This document shows positions 57,521-64,000 of a stretch of 64,000 bases of DNA, piece after piece (position 1 is the stretch's first letter; every line of letters begins with the position of its first letter). Position numbers and translations under genes: made by a program. Source of the DNA: Ctenosaura bakeri. Taxonomy: Eukaryota; Chordata; Lepidosauria; Squamata; Iguanidae. The notes under the pieces were generated by a model that worked only from the letters and a program-made list of their open reading frames with translations, was not told the DNA's origin and ran no database searches. The stretch lies in assembly GCA_948474755.1 (NCBI GenBank), contig CAOLHI010000357.1, forward strand, positions 310,001-374,000. Reading direction: 5' to 3'.

Positions 57521-59285
57521 ACACGTATATATGAAGAACATATACATATAAGAAAATTTCCATATTGATATTCAATATATCATATTACGATATGAAGATA
57601 TTCAATATATCTTCAATATTGCCATTGCTTCACCTAAGCCCAGTACTGTCTATTGCAATGGATACGGTCTCTCTAGGGTTTGACTAGGCAGAGATCTCCC
57701 TAACTTGCTTCTGAAATCTTTTAAAAGGAATATCATGTCAGCGATTGAACTTCTGAATGCCAAGCATTTGCTTTACAGGTAACATTTGTTATATGAAATA
57801 TCCATAATAATTTGGTGAACTATATTAGGGTTAGAGACAAAACTCAATGATCAACATATATTCTACCAGAAACCATCTATTAAGTAATGTTAAGTAATGG
57901 ATAGAATAGGTATAATATGTTCTGTTCATGCTGTTGCATTTGGGGCCAGCTATAGTTCCCATGCAGTCTTTAGAGACTTCCCAGGACACCAAACAAATCT
58001 GGGCAAAGGCCAAATTGTTTCTCAATCATATATAGCACATTAGTTACTCTGGACATCTGGCTACCTCATGAGTATGTGATACAAGAAAGGGAAACTTCTG
58101 CATGACAGTCACATATTCATGAAACTGAAGTCCAAACCCCCTAACAACAGCTATTGCTCACTTCATGTTCCTTTATTTTGTTCAAAACAATGAGAGATAG
58201 CACAAAACCATGTAGCACACAATAAGAAAGTATATGTGGGGTAGAGCACCAGTGTCCCATTACTAGAAACCTGCCTGACATGTAGAAGTGAACAGGGACA
58301 AAGCAGTTCCTTCAGCTTCCCATTTTGCTAGACATATCCAAAGGCTACCACAATGAATGTCCATAGGCAGGTCTAGGAGAAACATGAAAATACATTCCTT
58401 CTTATTTATTATTTAGTATTTATTTAGTAAAGACCATCTGACCAACACGGTTTCTGCCTTAAAGCCAGACCTGGCATCAGGCAAAGATGAGGATTAATGT
58501 GCCTTCCAAGCTGTTTTTTCGAGCCCTTGGCCCTTCCAGAATTCCCAGCCCACTTTAAGAGTGGCAATACATCTTTTAAGTAAGTTAGGGATGTTTCCTG
58601 TACTAAGATCAGAAAAGATCTAAAATCAAAAAATACCAGTTTTTCGAACCAGAAGTAGCTTTCCAGCCTTCTTTAGCTTAGCTTGACATTTTAGGCACTC
58701 TGTGCAACCACCAGATAGTTCTGTCACCAGATGGATGACGGGAAACTGGACTTGCTGAAGTTGCCCATTCCTGCTCAAGAGGATAAGTCACATCCAAGAG
58801 ATCCTGAAGTCAATTACCATCACTGCCTGTTCTGTTTGTAACAGGTGTGTAATTGGATCCAAAGGATCCATGGAGGGCTATTCCATAAACAGTGACCTTT
58901 TAGGGAGGTACTGATCCTTTAAGGAGGTACCAATCTAACATCTTGGCATATTAGAATAGCAAGGAATACAAGGATCATGAGCCCAAATAGCTTTCCTATC
59001 TGAGGGGTTCTTATGTTCTGTTTTATTCATCTATAAATATGTGTGATTTGCTTTGCTTTTTCCTTTCCTTTCCTTTTTGTTTTTGTTTTAAAAGCTCCGT
59101 CATAGAAAGATATCCTGCACAGGGTGTGAAGCCCACAGTGGCCTTTGAAGTAAACTCACTTTCACCACCCTTGGAAACTGTGAGACTCATGTAAGACCAA
59201 CTCTTCAAAGAGCTCAGCAATGGGAAGCTCATCTCTTAACATTTAGGTAGATGCCTGAATGGAAAGCTAAGCTCTTTGGAAGCCT

Positions 59286-59287
<2 letters not shown>
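57521..59287. other. No feature recognised apart from a local AT duplication
   Basis: Around 57560-57615 'gatattcaatatatc' occurs twice in an AT-rich tract. The rest is unassigned. Confidence 0.4.
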
Positions 59288-59332
<45 letters not shown>

Positions 59333-59402
59333 CCTCCCTCCCCATCCCTGTATGTGTATCTGTGTGTATATATATATGTATATATATGTATGCATGTATA
59401 GT
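59288..59402. repeat. Compound microsatellite: (CT)n, (CCCT)n, (TA/TG)n
   Basis: About twenty CT units (59289-59328), then CCCT units, then 'gtgtatctgtgtg' and TATATG-type units to 59400. The frames crossing it are low-complexity artefacts. Confidence 0.95.
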
Positions 59403-59800
59403 GAGTTGGTTTAATATAGTGAGGCTCCTGATAGCATAAAGCCTAAGGAATGGTAAATCCTCACCTCCTTCTCCGTTGAATTTGTCTGCAATGGAGAGAA
59501 AACGAGACTCATTAGTCTGCTGGGCATGGATGGGAGCTCTCATTTTTCTCAGTGTTGTGGAAAAAAACTGAAATTCATACATTGGTTGCTACATCTGTTA
59601 TTAACTCAGCTAAGTTAATACCAGTAACCTTGTTAACTAGCAATACTCAAATATCCCCCTGATTTAATGGAACCCCACTAGTGTCATTTGGCTTTGAAAA
59701 TACTGATGTCATTTATTATCACTGGTATACCAGCAGGTAAACCAGATGGCTAATAAAACCTGAAACTCTTGTTTTCTTCAGCTATTAGCCTGGAAGATAT
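59403..59800. other. No feature recognised
   Basis: Unassigned sequence between a microsatellite and two SINEs. Confidence 0.4.
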
Positions 59801-59989
59801 GTTGTTGTTGTTGTATTGCTGTTGTTGTTTGCCTTCAAATCATTTCTGAATCATGGCGACCCGAAGGCAAATCTATCTTGGGGTTTTCTGGGTCTGAGAG
59901 TGTGTGACCCCTATGGCTTTCCATGGCTGAGTAGGAAATCAAACCCTAATCTTCAGGGTCATAGTCCAAAGCTCAAACCAGTACACCAT
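59801..59989 (-). mobile_element. Sauria SINE, short form
   Basis: Minus-strand copy beginning at its tail with (GTT)n and lacking the central segment ('ggggttttctgggtctgaga' junction on the plus strand). Head ends near 'ccagtacaccat'. Confidence 0.85.
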
Positions 59990-60030
59990 ATGAATGACTT
60001 ATTATGGATGATAGAGCTACAACTACTGTT

Positions 60031-60256
60031 TTTGTTGCTGTGTGCCTTCAAATCATTTCCAATTTATGGCGACCCTAAGGTGAACCTACTACGGGGTTTT
60101 CTTGGCAAGATTTTTTCAAAGGGAGGTTGCCTTTGCCTTCCTCTAAAGCTGAGAGAGTGTGACTTATCCAAGGTCATACAGTGGGTTTCCATGGCTGAAC
60201 AGGGATTCAAGCCCTGGTCTCCAGTCCAACACTCAAACCACTCTGCCATGCTAGTT
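60031..60256 (-). mobile_element. Sauria SINE, long form
   Basis: Well-preserved minus-strand copy: tail 'gatttgaaggcacacagc', 'ataaattggaaatg', 'cttgccaagaaaaccccgta', central segment 'gaggaaggcaaaggcaacct', core, and tRNA-like head. It lies 41 bp from the previous copy in the same orientation. Confidence 0.9.
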
Positions 60257-63200
60257 CACTTGCACTTGTCTTATTCTCTTTCCTCTCCATACACTACCTG
60301 AAGGCTGTAAGCTCTTTATGATGTAACCACCTTCCGGCACAGAATTTTTCCTGAAATGAGTCCTAGAATGCACAGAAAGCAAAGGCTGTCACCAGAATGC
60401 GTTGCTCTTATTCTCATACCACAAGAATCCTGTTAATTCCTATATAGCTAGCTATATACAAACTTGTAGCAAGGATCATCTGTAGCATGTGACAATTATT
60501 ATTGGTACCAATGTAAGTAATAAATGTTCTATTTATGTAGTTCCATGTATGAGAATCTACTTCCAGCTAAAATCACATTACGTACAGGCATACTTAAACC
60601 AGTTTATTTTTTTCCTTGCATGGTTAACTTTAACTGATCATTTACTCATGGCCTCCCTGTATACAGCAGTCTTTATCTGACAGCTGCAAGGGTCTCTCCC
60701 CATATTCTTAGAATGACAAACATCTCATTCTAATGGATTGTTTTTAAAAGTATTGCATGGATGTTCCTGCATCATTTTACTTGTCTAGAACAAGAGTGAG
60801 CAAAATATAGCCTGTAGATTGCATGTACTGTTTTTGCAGCCACCAAGCCCCTTGCCCCAACATTCCTAAATTTTATTTGTTTCTTTTGCTCAAAAATGTA
60901 CCCTTTAATAATCATGATTGGGTATTTTGCCCAGTTTTCGCTAGTGACGGGTTTTAGAAATGCGAGAAGACTTACCCAATCTATGAACAATCTAAGAACC
61001 TACCTAGGCCCAAACTGTTCTTCCTACTGAGCCTGCCAGCCACACACCCCTTAGTTCTGTTTTCAGCAAGAGTCTGAAGTAGTCCTAAACCTGTAATAAC
61101 TTAGCCATGTGAGACCAACCAGGTTTTTTTTCTATTATAAGGGCACTCTGTGTATGCTTCTGAGTACATGTTGAGGTTTGCTTCACACTCTTGCTGAATG
61201 CACAGCTTGGAGGCAGTCTTGTGCATTGGAGTGGAGCCTGAAAGCACCTTTTTATGTGCTTTAAACATGTAAGGGATCTGTCTGAATCTCCTAACATGTG
61301 TCAAAAATGCAATGCGTGCATTTCTAGAGCACATCAACTTTTCTTTCCTATACAACTATGTAAACAACCAATTCAACAAGCTAGTAATAATGAAATCACA
61401 CTCCTTTCAATCTGACAGTCATGACAGCAGATACAGGGGCAATTTAGATATGATACAGGATTAGGAATGGGAAAGAATTTCATTTGGTCCTCATTTTTAA
61501 ATAAACTGACCTAATTTGCACTTCTCCAGTAGTATGTTGCTTAGAATACAGTTCTCTTTATCTAGCAATTCAGTTCTCAGCTCAAAAACCGCATGCAATG
61601 TACATTAGGGAGTAAAAAAAAGTGCATGTACAGTATTAGGAAAAACAGCATGTGAAAACAAATGTAAACATTATGTCAGTTTAAAAATTGTACACTGATG
61701 CAAAAATTAGGCAGATCAGATTTATGACTTAATACATGTAAAACTGACACAGAATAGCAAAAGAATGATTCATCCATCCTTATCTGGGATGTTTGTGTTT
61801 TTATACTGCTATTAACAAGTTGGCATAAGGGAGGGGACTGCATTGGGACTAATAAACTGCAGGAGAGAGGGTTTAACTCTTCCCTACATGGTCTTCCTAA
61901 TGGACATTTGTCCTCTGAGCTATTATTCAGTACATTATACCTGCCTTTGTTCCTGTCCATGGCTAACAGATGCTTTTGGGGGGAAATGAAACTCACAATT
62001 TAAGCAAGCAGTACAACTGGATCTTAATCATGCTTATTTGAAACTGAATCCTATTCATTTAAATTAGGCTTCATAAACCTGCATAGGAATAGATATAAGG
62101 AAGGCTTTTTCTTCACAAGGCTGGTTACAATACCAAAAATTTTACTAGCCCTGAATGAGATGGATCCGATTACACACGCATACACACAGACACACTGGGA
62201 TAGAAGGACATCTCTCAATATACAGCAATTCCACATGGTCTGGATGAGTTTGCTTCTCACCATGTGTGTGCCACTCCTTCTCAAATAACAGTAATAGCAG
62301 ACCACACACCTCTCTGGCAAAGAAGCTGAACACTGCCTGAAGTTTTAAGCCAAATGGATTGGTTTCTTAATAGACATGACCCCTTCCTTGTTTACAGGAT
62401 TGCAATGTCTTCATACACAGGGTCCAAGAAAACACACACACACACATTGTTCTTTGTAAAACAACGAAATGTCAGTTTTCTGGAGCTCTCCTTTGTTTTC
62501 TTTTTGCTTCATAAAAAGCTAGAATCTGTCCCACTAGTTGCATGAGTGTTATTCCCAGATGTCACATCATCAGCTATCACTAAAATGTTGGTACCTGCTA
62601 TTAATTTACACTAATAGGAAGCAATCTACATCTCTCCGAGCTGACTTGGCAGCCTTTTCAGAAAAGCAGTCCTCCACAGTTTCCATTCCAAGTAGATTTT
62701 GACTTTAAAACTCAGTAGTAGTCCAGAGTTAAAATGAAACAAGAGGGGAAAGGATTCCTTGGGACTTCTTATAAATTGAGAGGTTACTAACGTTCAGCTG
62801 GCAGGCTCCAGGCAGCACCCAGTTTTCTGACCTAGTGACCCAAGTTATGTTTGTGCTTGTAATAAAATCATTCAAGCAGAGAGTCTGAGGGACAAAAAGA
62901 CTATATTTAGGAGGGCAGTCCACTCTCTCTCTCTCTCTTTGCTTCTCTCCCTACTACCAGCCAACATATTGCCTCATTTATTAGTGGGTATATGGAAACC
63001 AAATATGTTGAACTTCAAAATTTCAAACTGTGTCTTCTCTTTTAAACTGAATCCTTGTGTCTATTGCAATTATCAGTCATTTTTTATTGTCCAACATTTC
63101 ACAAACGAAAAGAGGGACACATGTAGCCAAGCAACATTAGAGTGCAGTCAAGATGGCAAAGGCAATGAGGAAGAACACACAAGCTAGGAGAGGTTGCTGT

Positions 63201-63261
63201 ACTTTGCTTTGACACAGGATTAATTGGGACTGTCCCTGTGAAATCAGGACATTTGGATATA
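60257..63261. other. 3 kb with no feature recognised except short simple repeats
   Basis: A short CA run occurs at 62433-62446 and CT run at 62922-62938. Near 60786-60825, 'gtctagaacaagagtgagca' looks like a hAT 5' end with its target site, but no second end was found. Frames are 106 codons or fewer. Confidence 0.4.
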
Positions 63262-63453
63262 TTGTTGCTGTGTGCCTTCAAGCCATGTCTTTCTCATGGC
63301 AATCCTAAAGCGAACCTATCATGGGGTTTTCTGGGGTTGAAAGTGTGTGACATGCCCAAGACCACCAGTGGGTTTCCATGGCCGAGCAGGAATCAAACCC
63401 TGGTCTTCAGGGTCATAGCCCCACACTCAAACTACTACACCATGGTGGCTTTC
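63262..63453 (-). mobile_element. Sauria SINE, short form
   Basis: Minus-strand copy with tail 'gcttgaaggcacacagcaac', the short junction ('ggggttttctggggttgaaa' on plus), core and tRNA-like head ('gtagtagtttgagtgtgg' on the minus strand). Confidence 0.85.
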
Positions 63454-63577
63454 ATATGTATATATCCCACCCCATATTTTCAGTACCTTCCTGCTTCTCA
63501 TCCTACAGCTTGAGCCCATCTGCCCATTTTGTTTCCAAGTCTGCATTCCCAAGTTCATTCCTCAGTTTACTAGTAAT

Positions 63578-63725
63578 TAAAAACATAAGAGGAACCCTGA
63601 TGGATCAGATGAAAAGATCCTGCATTCTTTATTCCATGGTGAGATGCCAGATACCTCTGGCAAGCCTACCAGTAAGGCATGGAGGCCTTTCCACAGAATT
63701 GCTCAGAAACACTGCCTCTGAACAC
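63578..63725. repeat. Fragment of a dispersed amniote repeat
   Basis: 'aaacataagaggaaccctga' then 'tggatcagatgaaaagatcc' and 'ccagatacctctggcaagcc' follow the order of a repeat that is common in reptiles and birds. Class not certain. Confidence 0.45.
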
Positions 63726-63880
63726 AAAAAGAACATCACTTCCTGAGTTCCTTGATAGATGGGTGGGCTGAGTTCAGGAGTCTACATCTGTTTTTCATTA
63801 GACTCCCATGACCCACTGAACAGTTTTAAATTTGCAAAGCGGAAGTGCATACCCAGAAACAAATCCAGGATCATGAAAAC

Positions 63881-64000
63881 CAGACTCCCCTCAACTTGGC
63901 ACCTTCCAGATGCGGTGGACTACAACTCCTATCTTCCTTACCTGGCATGGTTGCTGATTGGAGCTGTAGTACAACACATCAAGAGGGCAGCAGACTGGAG
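63881..64000. mobile_element. Palindromic hAT-like MITE, cut by the window end
   Basis: Starts CAGACTCCCCTCAACTTGG and contains 'tggactacaactcctatct' opposite 'tggagctgtagtacaacaca'. The right terminal repeat would lie beyond the window. Confidence 0.7.

Overview
The window is non-coding DNA from a vertebrate, almost certainly a squamate reptile (lizard or snake). Evidence is the repeat mix: tRNA-type Sauria SINEs with a BovB-like tail, 5S rRNA-derived SINEs with the same tail, RTE/BovB, L1, L2/CR1-type LINEs, an LTR element and many short hAT-like and other palindromic DNA elements. Base composition is AT-rich with few CpGs. I found no host protein-coding exon, tRNA, rRNA gene or CRISPR array. 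The longest open frames are either inside retrotransposons or look like chance frames.

Layout. 0-10 kb: a 1.35 kb hAT-like element with a perfect 8-bp duplication (2424-3770) holding a nested inverted-repeat element, an L2 tail, another hAT-like element (7956-8259) and a G-quadruplex motif. 10-20 kb: small hAT-like palindromes, a 5'-truncated BovB, a possible LTR-like segment (16.5-17.2 kb), and an L1 fossil (17406-18616) with a 5' inversion and a 12-bp target duplication. 19-25.5 kb: a cluster of non-autonomous elements ending in GGCCCTTTC, a SINE and a 144-bp hairpin. 27-34 kb: L2/CR1 3' ends, two SINEs and two of three copies of a 124-127 bp palindromic family. 35-38.4 kb: the main feature, a decayed but fairly complete RTE/BovB retrotransposon interrupted by a 602-bp solo LTR with a GAGAC duplication. 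40-44 kb: two 5S-derived SINEs and CR1 pieces. 45.4-47.7 kb: a long L2/CR1-type ORF2 fossil. 49-64 kb: L2 fragments, five further SINEs, a fold-back duplication inside a hAT-like element, and simple repeats.

No genes work together here; the window reads as intergenic or intronic sequence built from layers of transposon insertions. A few repeat-free stretches rich in homeodomain-type ATTA motifs look like conserved non-coding elements, but that is a guess without alignment. No clearly new biological system is visible. The best leads are structural: the twin-primed L1, the LTR-in-BovB nesting, the nested hAT, the fold-back element, two uncharacterised palindromic families, and the one-sided orientation of all eight recognised Sauria SINEs.
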